DNA from: Streptomyces sp. LaPpAH-108
GTDB taxonomy: Bacteria; Actinomycetota; Actinomycetes; Streptomycetales; Streptomycetaceae
Assembly (NCBI RefSeq): GCF_000373625.1
Contig: NZ_KB891994.1
Location: forward strand, 682,001 to 746,000
Reading direction: 5' to 3'
DNA length: 64,000 bases
Shown: positions 33,673 to 42,232 of the stretch, piece by piece
Numbering within the stretch: the first letter of the stretch is position 1
Layout: every line of letters begins with the position of its first letter
Translations under genes and position numbers: made by a program
The notes under the pieces: model-generated
Seen by the model: the letters and a program-made list of their open reading frames with translations, nothing else
Database searches by the model: none
Told to the model about the DNA's origin: nothing

Positions 33673-36600
33673 TCACCGCGGGGTCCGGTCTCCGTCGTCC
33701 CGCAGCGCCAGCTCGGCCAGCCGGAGGAACGTGGCCGTGGTGGCCGGCCGCAGTCGGTCCAGTGTCCAGCCCGGGGACTGCAGTGCCGCGTCGAAGCCCA
33801 CCTGGACCACGTGTCCGGCGGGGACCTGGAGCCGCCGGGTGAATCCCTCGGGCAGTTCGCGGCCGGAGCCGACGTCCATGTCCGTGGCCACGACCAGCGC
33901 CCGTCGTGCCAGCTGTTCCCGGCCGTTCCCCCTGAGACGGGCGAGGGTGCGCACGGCCGCGTCCAGGGACAGCTCGCCGGTCCCGCAGCACAGGATCAGC
34001 CGGTCGGTGTGATCGAGCACCGCCTCGGCCGTACCGTCCAGGTGCAGCGGTGCCCAGTCGGTGAGGACGAAGGAGTAGTAGGGCGCGGTCCGGACCAGTA
34101 CCTGGGCGTACTCCTGCTGGTGGGACGGGTTGGGCGTGAAGTGACCCGCGCGGTGCGCGGCGACCTCCAGGCCGGACGGCAGGCGGGTGGTGCGGTCGCG
34201 GATCGTCTCGTACGAGGAGGGGTCAGGGAGCGCCGCCAGGTCGCGTACGACGGCGGGGTTGCGGTCGGTGAGGAAGGCGTCCAGCGCGCCTTCGGAGGCG
34301 GAGCCGTCGAGGGCCAGGACCGGTTCGCCGCGCACCGCCGCGAGGACCGATCCGAGCACCATGGTGGTCGTGGCCCGACCGCTGTAGTGATGGGCGCCCA
34401 CCAGGGTCAGGCGTCGGCTGTGCGACAGGGGAACCCGCAGTCGTTCCAGTCGCCGCTCGGCCTCCCGGCGGGCGGCACCGAAGCGCGGGAGCCGCAGCTC
34501 GGGAGGTGTCGCGCCGGTGATCTCGGGCGGCGGTTGCGTGAGCGGCACGGAGCGGGGCCGGGTCTCCTGGACCGCCGACGACCGTGCACCGCCCAGTTGG
34601 AGGCGGGTGCGCGACACGTACCGGGCGAGTATTTCGGCGACCTCGCTCGCACTCGGCCGCCGCTCGGGCTCCGGGTCGCCGCAGCGCAGCACGAGCTTCC
34701 GCAGCTGTTCCCAGGTGTCGCCCTGCCACAGGTGCATGCCCTCGGGCAGCCCCGGCATCTCCCAGCCCGCCTTGCTGCTGATGACCTGAAGCAGCTCGCC
34801 GAGGGCCCGCACGTTGTCCTCACGGGTGGGAGCCACGCCGGAGCCCAGGTAGGTGCCGTCGACGGCACAGTCCGAGAGGTCGCCCAGGACCACGGTGCGG
34901 CGCAGGACGTACACGCTGTCGGCGTCCAGGAACGCGGGCACGATCCCGTTGACATGGCACAGCGCGACCGCGTTGGCGAGGTAGCAGGAGACCAGCAGGC
35001 CCTGCAGCAGGTCGAAGGGGGCGGTGCTGTCGGTCAGGGCCCGGGTGAAGATCTCCAGGAGCCGGGTCGGCTGTGCGTCGGGCGCCCCCGTGTCCGAGAT
35101 CGGTGTCATGGCGAGCCAGGGCGGCGACTCGTCGAGCCCCGCGTCGAGCAGCAGGGGGGCGTACTGGCCCTGGAGGCGGGCCAGGACCTCCGCCTCCACC
35201 GCGATCAGTCCGGCGTTGACGGCGGGCAGGTCGGGGCGCGGCAGACGCACGACGGCTTCCCTGCCGTCGGCGTCCACGCCCCGGTAGACGACCGTGCGGC
35301 GCCCGCGCCTGCGCCCGCGCAGCTCGTAGCCCCCGACTCTGCGCGGGTCCTCGTCGACGAGCGGATCCCAGTCGTCGGTGTCCATGGCGTCCTGCCGGGC
35401 CGGACCCGTGGCGCGGCGGGTGTCGCCGAAGGACACGCCGAACCGGGTGAGCAGTCGGCGCTCGATGCTGCTGAACGGCAGTTGCGCGGCGGACAGCACG
35501 TCGGAGCCGTCCGGGTGGAGCAGCCATGCCGGGAAGTCCGGCGAGTTCCCGGCGAGTTCTTCCAGGCGGCGGGCGATACGGCCGCCGGTGCGCAGGAGTT
35601 CCGCCTGCGGTACGGCGTCCAGGAGAACCGTCTTGGAGTCGTCCGAGAAGTCGAAGACCCTGTGCTTGGCCGGGAGGGGGCCCGGGACGGGGGCGGGGTG
35701 GGGTCGCAGGAGGCCGCCGAGAAACACCTCGGCGAGGTGCGAGGTCGTGGCCGTCCAGGGCACTCCCCGCTGCACCAGCCGCATCACGGGTACGGAGAGC
35801 GGGGCCACGGCCGCGAGGTGGGCGGCCAAGCGGTACGCCTCGGGGGTGGCCGCGTCCCGGAAGTGCTGGACGCTGCTGAGGTCCCGTGCGGCGGCGACGG
35901 TGGCGTAGTTGTCCGGGCGCACCAGCAGCGGCAGTTCCACGGTGATCCCGGGCGAGGCGAGCAGCCGGGCCCACACCCGCAGCGACTGGGCCGTGGGCTG
36001 GAGGACGGGCACCGGGATGTCGTCGAAGCTGCCGAGTTCGGCGGGCAGCACGGGGTCGGTGATCCGCCAGGAGGTGTTGGCTCCGCCGATGCGCCGGGTG
36101 GTGGCCTGCCAGGGCGTGGCGGAGATCCCGGACGCCTCCCACATGTCGCGCGGCAGGGTGTGCAGGACGGCCACCGGGCCCCGGGCGGCCCGCTCGGCGA
36201 GCAGCCGGTGCATCGCCCCTGACCGCCAGGCGGGGCCCATGCCGTCGCTGACGACCAGCAACAGGGTGCGCCCGGACGGATCGTTGACGGTGCTCAGCGG
36301 CAGTTCGGTGCTGCCGGGGCTGAACGGCCTGGCGTGCAGCCGAGGCCGCTGCGGACTGCGCGTGTCGAGGCCGAGCACCCGCGTGACGGCGAACGCGCCA
36401 AGACGCTCCAGCAGCGCGCGCAGTTCGGTGCCGAGCCGATGCCACAGCAGCATGGACAAGCCGTCGTCGACGAGCAGGGTCAGGTCCAGCCAGCGTTCTC
36501 GTACGGGCCGTTCCACCACGTCGGGCAGGTGGGTCTCGGCGAGCGCCGAGGCGGTGCGGTCCTCGTCGATCTCGGTGCGGTGCCTGCTGTCGTGGCGGCG

Positions 36601-37029
36601 GCGCAACGGGCGCAGGGCGCGGCCGAGTTCCAGTTCGCCGACGAGAGCCTTGTCCTCGGGCACCCGCACGGGCAGCGCCCGGCGCGGTTCCCGGTCCGGG
36701 TCGGCCGCACGGGGCTCGGGGACCGGTGCCCGGCGGGCCGACGAGTAGAGGCTGGGGCTGGTGAGGTCCGGCAGTTCCGGATCGTCGTGCTGGGGAGCGG
36801 GCTGGGACGGGGTGGGGCGCTCCTGTGGCTCTTGGCCGTCGGGCGGCGGGCTCTGACTCGTGCTCGGCTGAGTGGACGTCTGCCGGAGCAGCGGGGCGTC
36901 GGCATCCGAAGGGAGGCGGCGGGCCAGCCACAGCACGTCGAGTATCTGATCGGCGTCCAGGTCCAGACCGCAGCCCGCGAGGGTCCGCAGCACCTCGGAG
37001 AGCCGCTCCCCACCGCCCGGCATGGTCAC
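33673..37029 (-). CDS. SAV_2336-type protein: vWA-like, pseudokinase and MinD/ParA-like domains
   Basis: 1118 residues from GTG 37029 (ATG 37023 possible). The GTG overlaps the moxR stop as GTGA, so translation is coupled. Order: a helical SAV_2336-N region (~1-50); a Pro-rich linker (50-120); a vWA-like domain (~180-445) with LDLTLLVDDGLSM in place of the DxSxS MIDAS; a protein-kinase-like region (~567-805) ending in PERRPSASEVAEIL but with the catalytic loop decayed to CHVNGIVPAFLDADSV; and a MinD/ParA-like domain (~873-1110) with LTLVGAHHYSGRATTTMVLG as a deviant Walker A. All three folds look catalytically weakened, suggesting a scaffold or signal-relay role. It is the vWA partner expected beside a MoxR ATPase and a VMAP protein. 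Function unproven. Confidence 0.82.
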   Translation of the reverse strand: MTMPGGGERLSEVLRTLAGCGLDLDADQILDVLWLARRLPSDADAPLLRQTSTQPSTSQSPPPDGQEPQERPTPSQPAPQHDDPELPDLTSPSLYSSARRAPVPEPRAADPDREPRRALPVRVPEDKALVGELELGRALRPLRRRHDSRHRTEIDEDRTASALAETHLPDVVERPVRERWLDLTLLVDDGLSMLLWHRLGTELRALLERLGAFAVTRVLGLDTRSPQRPRLHARPFSPGSTELPLSTVNDPSGRTLLLVVSDGMGPAWRSGAMHRLLAERAARGPVAVLHTLPRDMWEASGISATPWQATTRRIGGANTSWRITDPVLPAELGSFDDIPVPVLQPTAQSLRVWARLLASPGITVELPLLVRPDNYATVAAARDLSSVQHFRDAATPEAYRLAAHLAAVAPLSVPVMRLVQRGVPWTATTSHLAEVFLGGLLRPHPAPVPGPLPAKHRVFDFSDDSKTVLLDAVPQAELLRTGGRIARRLEELAGNSPDFPAWLLHPDGSDVLSAAQLPFSSIERRLLTRFGVSFGDTRRATGPARQDAMDTDDWDPLVDEDPRRVGGYELRGRRRGRRTVVYRGVDADGREAVVRLPRPDLPAVNAGLIAVEAEVLARLQGQYAPLLLDAGLDESPPWLAMTPISDTGAPDAQPTRLLEIFTRALTDSTAPFDLLQGLLVSCYLANAVALCHVNGIVPAFLDADSVYVLRRTVVLGDLSDCAVDGTYLGSGVAPTREDNVRALGELLQVISSKAGWEMPGLPEGMHLWQGDTWEQLRKLVLRCGDPEPERRPSASEVAEILARYVSRTRLQLGGARSSAVQETRPRSVPLTQPPPEITGATPPELRLPRFGAARREAERRLERLRVPLSHSRRLTLVGAHHYSGRATTTMVLGSVLAAVRGEPVLALDGSASEGALDAFLTDRNPAVVRDLAALPDPSSYETIRDRTTRLPSGLEVAAHRAGHFTPNPSHQQEYAQVLVRTAPYYSFVLTDWAPLHLDGTAEAVLDHTDRLILCCGTGELSLDAAVRTLARLRGNGREQLARRALVVATDMDVGSGRELPEGFTRRLQVPAGHVVQVGFDAALQSPGWTLDRLRPATTATFLRLAELALRDDGDRTPR

Positions 37030-37976
37030 ATCGCCCCGGTGAGCTGGTGCAGCACGGCGTCCAGCAGCCCTTCCGCGTCGAGCGCGACGCCTCCCGTACG
37101 CAGGAACACGGCGTTGAGCAGCTGGTCCGTGGCCAGTTCGCCCAGGGCGCGGCGGCGCAGGAACACCTCGATGATGTCGTCGGCCTCCCCCATCGCCTCC
37201 TCGCCGAGATGCGCGGCGACGATGGTGCGCAGCCGCTGCTCGTCGGGCAGCGGCAGATCGAGCCTGAGACACCGGCGCAGGAAGGCGGGCGGAAAGTCGC
37301 GCTCGCCGTTGCTCGTGATGACGACGACCGGGAACTCGGCGCACTGCACGAGACCTTGATGGACACGGACGGCGCCGCGATGGTCGTACGTCTGCACCTC
37401 CACGTTGGCCGAGTCCTCGGGCAGCCGGGAGAGTTCGGGGATGTCGAAGAACCCCTCCTCGAAGACCGTGAGCAGGTCGTTCGGCAGATCGACGTCGCCC
37501 TTGTCCATCTCGTCGATCAGCAGACAGCGCGGGGTGTCCGACGGGACCAGCGCGGTGCCGAGCGGGCCGAGCCGGACGAATGTGCCGATGGACGGTTCGC
37601 GCTCACCGCGATCGCGGCTGAGGGTCGTCTCGCGCAGCCGGCCGATCGCATCGTACTGATACAAAGCGTCCTTCACCGTCGAGCGGCTGTTGACGGGCCA
37701 GCGCAGCAGTTCGCCCAGGCTCAGTTCATGGGCTACGGCGCGGGCCAGGGAGGACTTTCCCGTCCCGGCCGGGCCGGTGACGAGCAGCGGGCGCCGCAGG
37801 TGCAGCGCCGCGTTGACGACATCGGCGTGCTGGGGCTCGATCACATAGGGCAGTTCGGGGCGGACGGACCGCGCCGGTGTGAAGCGGCGCCACGGCGGAG
37901 CCGGGGGCAAGGTGATGGGGCGGGGGACGCCGTCGCCGCGGAACAGACGCCAGTCGGCGTCGGCAGCGGATGTCAT
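37026..37976 (-). CDS. MoxR-type AAA+ ATPase
   Basis: 316 residues from ATG 37976, preceded by AGGAG at 5 bp and overlapping the protease stop as ATGA. Walker A GPAGTGKSSLARAVAHELSL (68-75 core), Walker B CLLIDEMDKGDVDLPNDLL (151-161), sensor 1 FPVVVITSNGERDFPPAFLR and arginine finger RRCLRLDLPLP are intact, so it should be an active hexameric ATPase. MoxR proteins act as chaperones with vWA-domain partners; the partner is encoded by the next gene. The C-terminal helical region (FLRRRALGELATDQLLNAVF) is an unusual extra lobe compared with short MoxRs. Confidence 0.92.
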   Translation of the reverse strand: MTSAADADWRLFRGDGVPRPITLPPAPPWRRFTPARSVRPELPYVIEPQHADVVNAALHLRRPLLVTGPAGTGKSSLARAVAHELSLGELLRWPVNSRSTVKDALYQYDAIGRLRETTLSRDRGEREPSIGTFVRLGPLGTALVPSDTPRCLLIDEMDKGDVDLPNDLLTVFEEGFFDIPELSRLPEDSANVEVQTYDHRGAVRVHQGLVQCAEFPVVVITSNGERDFPPAFLRRCLRLDLPLPDEQRLRTIVAAHLGEEAMGEADDIIEVFLRRRALGELATDQLLNAVFLRTGGVALDAEGLLDAVLHQLTGAM

Positions 37977-40120
37977 GCGCTCTCCTGGGGTTCGGTCAGG
38001 TGCAGGCGGGGCACGGTGCGGTCGGCGTCCGCCCAGGCGAGGACCGGGCGGCCGGGGAAGTCGGGCGGGTTGGCCTTGGCGTGGGCGCGGTAGTCCCGTA
38101 CCCCGTCGGGCAGTTCGGGCGTGGCGATCTCGGCTGTGTACCGGACGGTGTGGGAGGTGCCGTCGCGACCGCGGTCCCACACCACCACCGGCACGCCGAG
38201 GGCGAGGCAGGTCTGCACGATGCCGTCCCGCGGTCCCGGGGGCACGTCCACACAGACGCGTACGGTGTCGAGTTGGTTGACCAGCCGGGAGTAGATCGCC
38301 TCGCGGTCCATGGAGTCGGAGACCACGAGGGTCTTGCCCGAGTCGAGCCGGCTCCACCGGCTGCGCCAGTGGGCCAGGAACCGCCCGTGTCTGCGCAGCA
38401 GTTCCGGGCAGTGCACCACCAGCGGGAACTCGACGCCGAGGACACCGGGCACGAGCGCTTCCGGGTCGCGTGCCGTCCATTCGTCCACCGGCAGGTTGAG
38501 GCCGCTCCGGTCCACCAGTACCTCGACCAGGGGCGGTCGTTCGTCGTCGGCCGGGGGCGCGAGGGAGTCGAGCACGCGGAGCACTTCGCGCGCTGCCTCC
38601 GACGCCGAGTGCGAGGTGACGCTGTCCGTCGAGATCTGCCGCAGCCCGGCGCCCTCGTCGCACCAGATCCTCAGCTGGTGCCGCGCCCGGCCGACGCGCG
38701 TCACCTGGACCAGGACCCGCACGCGCGCGGTCCGGGCCCGCAGGGACCGCACCCAGTCCTGGGCGTCGGAGCGGCGCTCACCGAGGGCGGCCCGCGGGAT
38801 GCCCAGGCGCTGTGCCACGCTGTCGGCCCAGAACCGCAGGTGTGGCCGGACCGGATTCGCGCTCAGCGCGCTGACGTACTCCATCACCCTCAGCAGGGCG
38901 GGAACCCGGGGCTCACCGTCGCCCGCGTGGCCGTCGCCCGGCAGTGCCTCCAGGTGGTTGAGAAGCGCCTCCGCGGTGTCCGCGCCCGGCAGTGCGGCCA
39001 GGTGCGGGAGGGCGGCGCGGACCGCCTCGGGTATCCGGGCCAGTACGTCCGCCTCCACGTCCCGCAGATGCTTACGGAGCGTGGCGTACTCCTGCGGGGA
39101 CAGCAGGAGGGGTGTCCGGGACAGGGCGCCCGCCGCCAGGACGCGGTCGGCGTCCCGGGGGGCGCCGCGCCGCAGGTTGCCCACCAGGGCGGCCAGGGCC
39201 CGCGGATGGGTCAGCAGGAAGGACGCGAACTCCTCGGGTGTGGGCGGGGTGACGTCGCTGCCGTGCGTCACGCCGCAGGACCGTGCCAGCCGCTTGGCGC
39301 TCTCCACCCGGCTGCTCGCGGAGGGAAAGATGTCCTCGATGGCCTGCACCAGCAGCAGGAAGGCGTGATCGTCCTCGTCCGGCGGTTCGGCTGCCAGGCC
39401 GTCCAGCACGCCGAGCGGGCGCAGTTCGGCCTCCACGCGCTGCCAGGGCGCGGCCCAGCTGCGTCGTGCGAGGTCCTGGGTGCTCGACGGGCGAGGGGCG
39501 CCGGTGCCAGGATCCACGGGCGGCATGAAGTGGGCGACCACCAGGCCGACCACGGCCTTCTCCTCCTCGCACCACAGCGGGCTGCCGCTGTAGCCGGGGC
39601 CGACCGCCATGCCGGTGGGCGCCCCGTCCAGATAGGCGCGGGAGCCGTTGAGGCGGCGGACGGTGAGAAGCGCGAACGTGGCCTCGACGCCGGAGCCGTG
39701 ACAGGCTTCCACGTCCTGGCCGACCCGCATGGCCGTCCGGCGGGGTCCTGCGGGCAGACCGCCTGCCGGTCCGTCCACGCGCAGTACGGCCAGATCACCG
39801 AGCCATTCGTCGTCACCCGGCCGTACCGGGCCGCCGTCGTGGGCGCGGGGCGCGATCCAGTGGGCCACGCGTGCCCCATAGCGCTGCGAGGGCCGGTCGT
39901 CGTCGTGCACCTCGACCATGATCTCGTCCGGTCCGGGCGCGCGTGAGGTGAGCATGGGGCGGCCCAGCGCGGCGTTGACGACATGGGCGCAGGTCAGCAC
40001 CGTGTCGCCGCCGAGGACGAATCCCGCGCCCATGGCTTTGGCGTCCACCGGCCGCCGGATGGACACGACGTGGAGGGAGGCGTCGCCGGTACCGTCCCCC
40101 GCGGTTCCGAACCATCCCAC
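37973..40120 (-). CDS. Trypsin-like protease fused to VMAP-type C-terminal region
   Basis: 715 residues from GTG 40120 (GGAG 8 bp upstream), 3 bp after the Trypco1 stop. The first ~200 residues are a chymotrypsin-fold protease with His46 (LTCAHVV), Asp109 (GDLAVLRV) and Ser178 (GPGYSGSPLW). No signal peptide exists, so it acts in the cytoplasm, which is unusual for trypsin-like enzymes. A helical middle region (~240-450) follows. The C-terminal ~250 residues (LRIWCDEGAGLRQ, then PPLVEVLVDRSGLNLPVDEW and GVEFPLVVHCPELLRR) fit the VMAP-C domain of vWA-MoxR-associated proteins. Probably the effector, activated by the MoxR/vWA components. Targets unknown. Confidence 0.88.
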   Translation of the reverse strand: MGWFGTAGDGTGDASLHVVSIRRPVDAKAMGAGFVLGGDTVLTCAHVVNAALGRPMLTSRAPGPDEIMVEVHDDDRPSQRYGARVAHWIAPRAHDGGPVRPGDDEWLGDLAVLRVDGPAGGLPAGPRRTAMRVGQDVEACHGSGVEATFALLTVRRLNGSRAYLDGAPTGMAVGPGYSGSPLWCEEEKAVVGLVVAHFMPPVDPGTGAPRPSSTQDLARRSWAAPWQRVEAELRPLGVLDGLAAEPPDEDDHAFLLLVQAIEDIFPSASSRVESAKRLARSCGVTHGSDVTPPTPEEFASFLLTHPRALAALVGNLRRGAPRDADRVLAAGALSRTPLLLSPQEYATLRKHLRDVEADVLARIPEAVRAALPHLAALPGADTAEALLNHLEALPGDGHAGDGEPRVPALLRVMEYVSALSANPVRPHLRFWADSVAQRLGIPRAALGERRSDAQDWVRSLRARTARVRVLVQVTRVGRARHQLRIWCDEGAGLRQISTDSVTSHSASEAAREVLRVLDSLAPPADDERPPLVEVLVDRSGLNLPVDEWTARDPEALVPGVLGVEFPLVVHCPELLRRHGRFLAHWRSRWSRLDSGKTLVVSDSMDREAIYSRLVNQLDTVRVCVDVPPGPRDGIVQTCLALGVPVVVWDRGRDGTSHTVRYTAEIATPELPDGVRDYRAHAKANPPDFPGRPVLAWADADRTVPRLHLTEPQESA

Positions 40121-40123
40121 GCG

Positions 40124-40597
40124 TCACTCCACGGTCGGTGCCACGTCGGGCTGGGGAGCCGGCTTCCAGTTCGCGGTGATGGTGAGGTGTGCCTGGGCCG
40201 TGCCTCCGACGATCCCGAGTTTGAGGTCCTGGCCGACCTGGACGCCGAAGGTCACGCTCAGCTCGGTCGGCGGCGTCTGCACGGCGGTGGCCGCGGCGTG
40301 GACCTCTTCGAGCAGCGGCCCGAGCGGGCGGAGGGCACCGCGAAGGGCTCCGGCCGCGAAGTCGGCCACCACTCTCCCCCCGGCCGCCACGGGCACGGCC
40401 CTTCCCATGCCCTCGGGGAGGTCGTCGTCGGGTGCGGCGGGAACCTCACCGCCCGCGGGTGCGAGCACGAATCGGACGGGTGTGCCGTCATCGAGTTCGA
40501 GGTCATGTGAGAGAGACACGCCGACATTGTCGTCGGCGGAGCCCGGGTCCGCGCCTGTCTCGCGAAACTCGGTTACAAGATCGATACAGACAGCCAC
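40124..40597 (-). CDS. Trypco1-type protein (trypsin-co-occurring domain, CU044_2847 family)
   Basis: About 157 residues; start at GTG 40597 (GGGGGG upstream) or GTG 40609. The sequence RFVLAPAGGEVPAAPDDDLP, then ALRPLGPLLEEVHAAATAVQ and PPTELSVTFGVQVGQDLKLG matches the Trypco1 family found beside trypsin-like effector genes in actinobacteria and other multicellular bacteria. No catalytic residues are expected; it probably binds or recruits the protease. First of four tightly spaced genes; the mazG-like gene ends 47 bp upstream. Confidence 0.82.
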   Translation of the reverse strand: MAVCIDLVTEFRETGADPGSADDNVGVSLSHDLELDDGTPVRFVLAPAGGEVPAAPDDDLPEGMGRAVPVAAGGRVVADFAAGALRGALRPLGPLLEEVHAAATAVQTPPTELSVTFGVQVGQDLKLGIVGGTAQAHLTITANWKPAPQPDVAPTVE

Positions 40598-40644
40598 ACA
40601 TCCCCCCACATCCGCCTCGGCTCACGGGGTGAGAACGGTGGCCG

Positions 40645-41049
40645 TCAGGCGTCCTCGGCTATCCAGCCCTGGCCGCGCAGCACCGCCGCGACGTCCGGCG
40701 CCCGGTAGTGGTCGCCCTTGAGGACCTTGCCGTCCTCGCGGCGCAGGACCTGGCCGTCGGGGCCGAGCTTGCTCATGTTGGCGCGGTGGATCTCGGCGAT
40801 CACCTCGTCGAGGTCGATGCCGTGGACCAGTGCCGTGCCGTACGCCACGTAGACCACGTCCGCCAGTTCCTGCGCGAGGTGGTCCAGGGGGCCCTCGACC
40901 GCGACCTCCGCGACCTCGGCGGCCTCTTCCGCGAGCAGTTCCCCGCGGTGCGCGGCCAGCTGCGGGGAGACCTCGGTGGGGGTCTCGCGGGCGTCGAGGC
41001 CGAAGGCGCGGTGGAACTCACGGACGAGGCGGGCGGGAGAAGTGCTCAT
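40645..41049 (-). CDS. MazG-like nucleotide pyrophosphohydrolase
   Basis: 134 residues from ATG 41049. The all-alpha NTP pyrophosphatase signature is present: LLAEEAAEVAE (EExxE) followed by QELADVVYVAYG (ExxD), the Mg-binding ligands. The final ~35 residues (MSKLGPDGQVLRREDGKVLK) match phage and bacterial HisE/MazG-like dNTPases. It should hydrolyse (d)NTPs or altered nucleotides to monophosphate and PPi. It lies 47 bp upstream of the Trypco1-protease-MoxR-vWA genes and could share their transcript; it may also be an unrelated housekeeping gene, since I recall homologues as common in Streptomyces. Confidence 0.88.
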   Translation of the reverse strand: MSTSPARLVREFHRAFGLDARETPTEVSPQLAAHRGELLAEEAAEVAEVAVEGPLDHLAQELADVVYVAYGTALVHGIDLDEVIAEIHRANMSKLGPDGQVLRREDGKVLKGDHYRAPDVAAVLRGQGWIAEDA

Positions 41050-41088
41050 GCGGGCGACTCTAGCCGCCGCCACCGACAGCCCCCGACG

Positions 41089-41131
41089 TTGTCCACAGGC
41101 TCTGCGGGCCGGTCCCGTGGGGTTGTCCACA
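41089..41131 (+). promoter_or_regulatory. Pair of DnaA-box-like 9-mers in the mazG/TAXI divergent region
   Basis: Two exact TTGTCCACA sequences (41089-41097 and 41123-41131), 34 bp apart on the plus strand, in the 135 bp between divergent genes. Same spacing class as the pair upstream of dapF. DnaA binding is inference. Confidence 0.5.
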
Positions 41132-41184
41132 GGTGCGCCCAGGGCTCTGGCGGGGCCACCGTCCGGGCTGGCAGGATCGCCCGC

Positions 41185-42183
41185 ATGTCCACAACGTTCC
41201 CCGTGCCCGGCCGGCGGCCCGTCCTGTGGGGCACGGCCGTCGGGGTCGTGGTCCTCGGGCTCCTGGCGTGGTGGCTGCTGCCCCTCGGCGACGAACCGCC
41301 CACCGGCAAGATCGTCTTCAGCACGGGCACCTCGCGGGGGGTGTACGAGGAGTACGGGGAGCATCTGCGCAGCGCGCTGGCCAAGGACATGCCCGGGCTG
41401 AAGGTGGAGCTGACGAGCAGCGCCGGTTCGCAGGTGAACGTCCGCCGGGTGGCGGACGGCGAGGCGGACTTCACCATCGCGGCGGCCGACGCGGTGCAGT
41501 CGTACGAGCTGGAGAACCCCGCCAAGGCGGACCGGCTGCGCGGAGTGGCCCGGCTCTACGACGACTACGTGCAGCTCGTCGTGGCCCGCGATTCCAAGAT
41601 CACCAGTGTGGCGGACCTGCGGCACAAGCGGGTGGCCACCGGCCTCGAGGACTCCGGGGTCCAGCTGATAGCCGAGCGGGTGCTGCGCTCCGCCGGGATC
41701 GACCCGCACAAGGACATCACCCCGATGTCCGTCGGGATAGACAACGGGCCGGACCTGCTGCGCGACGGCACGGTGGACGCCTTCTTCTGGTCGGGCGGTC
41801 TGCCGACGAAGGGGCTGTCGGGGCTCGCCAAGAAGTGGGCGTTCCGGTTCATACCCATCGACGGCAAGCTGGTCGGCAAGCTGCACAGCGAGGGGGAGGA
41901 GGCGCGCTACTACCGGACGACCAACATGCCGGAGTCGGCGTACCCCTCGGTGCAGCGGGGTGCCACGGTGGCCACGATCGCGGTGTCCAACCTGCTGGTG
42001 ACCCGCAAGGACATGGACCCCCGGCTCACCGAGTGGGTCACCCGCACGGTGATCAAGAGCCGGGACCGCATCGGGGAGCGCGTGCACTCCGCCCAACTGG
42101 TCGATCTGCGCACCGCCATCTACACCGACCCGCTGGCCCTGCACGAGGGGGCCCGGCGCTACTACCGGTCCGTCAAACCCTGA
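41185..42183 (+). CDS. TAXI family solute-binding protein, membrane anchored
   Basis: 332 residues from ATG 41185. A single N-terminal hydrophobic segment (VLWGTAVGVVVLGLLAWWLL) without a lipobox Cys suggests a signal anchor. The mature part has FSTGTSRGVYEEYGEHLRSA, TSSAGSQVNVRRVADGEADF and VDAFFWSGGLPTKGLSGLAK, typical of TAXI proteins of TRAP transporters, whose studied members bind glutamate or similar acids. No TRAP membrane subunit (TctA/DctM type) is nearby. It converges on the sensor kinase gene gluK, so it may deliver ligand information to GluK rather than feed a transporter. That role is inference. Confidence 0.88.
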   Translation: MSTTFPVPGRRPVLWGTAVGVVVLGLLAWWLLPLGDEPPTGKIVFSTGTSRGVYEEYGEHLRSALAKDMPGLKVELTSSAGSQVNVRRVADGEADFTIAAADAVQSYELENPAKADRLRGVARLYDDYVQLVVARDSKITSVADLRHKRVATGLEDSGVQLIAERVLRSAGIDPHKDITPMSVGIDNGPDLLRDGTVDAFFWSGGLPTKGLSGLAKKWAFRFIPIDGKLVGKLHSEGEEARYYRTTNMPESAYPSVQRGATVATIAVSNLLVTRKDMDPRLTEWVTRTVIKSRDRIGERVHSAQLVDLRTAIYTDPLALHEGARRYYRSVKP

Positions 42184-42232
42184 CGGGCCCGGGGTCGAGC
42201 CCTCCGCCGGACTCCGGCAGCGCCGCGCCCGC

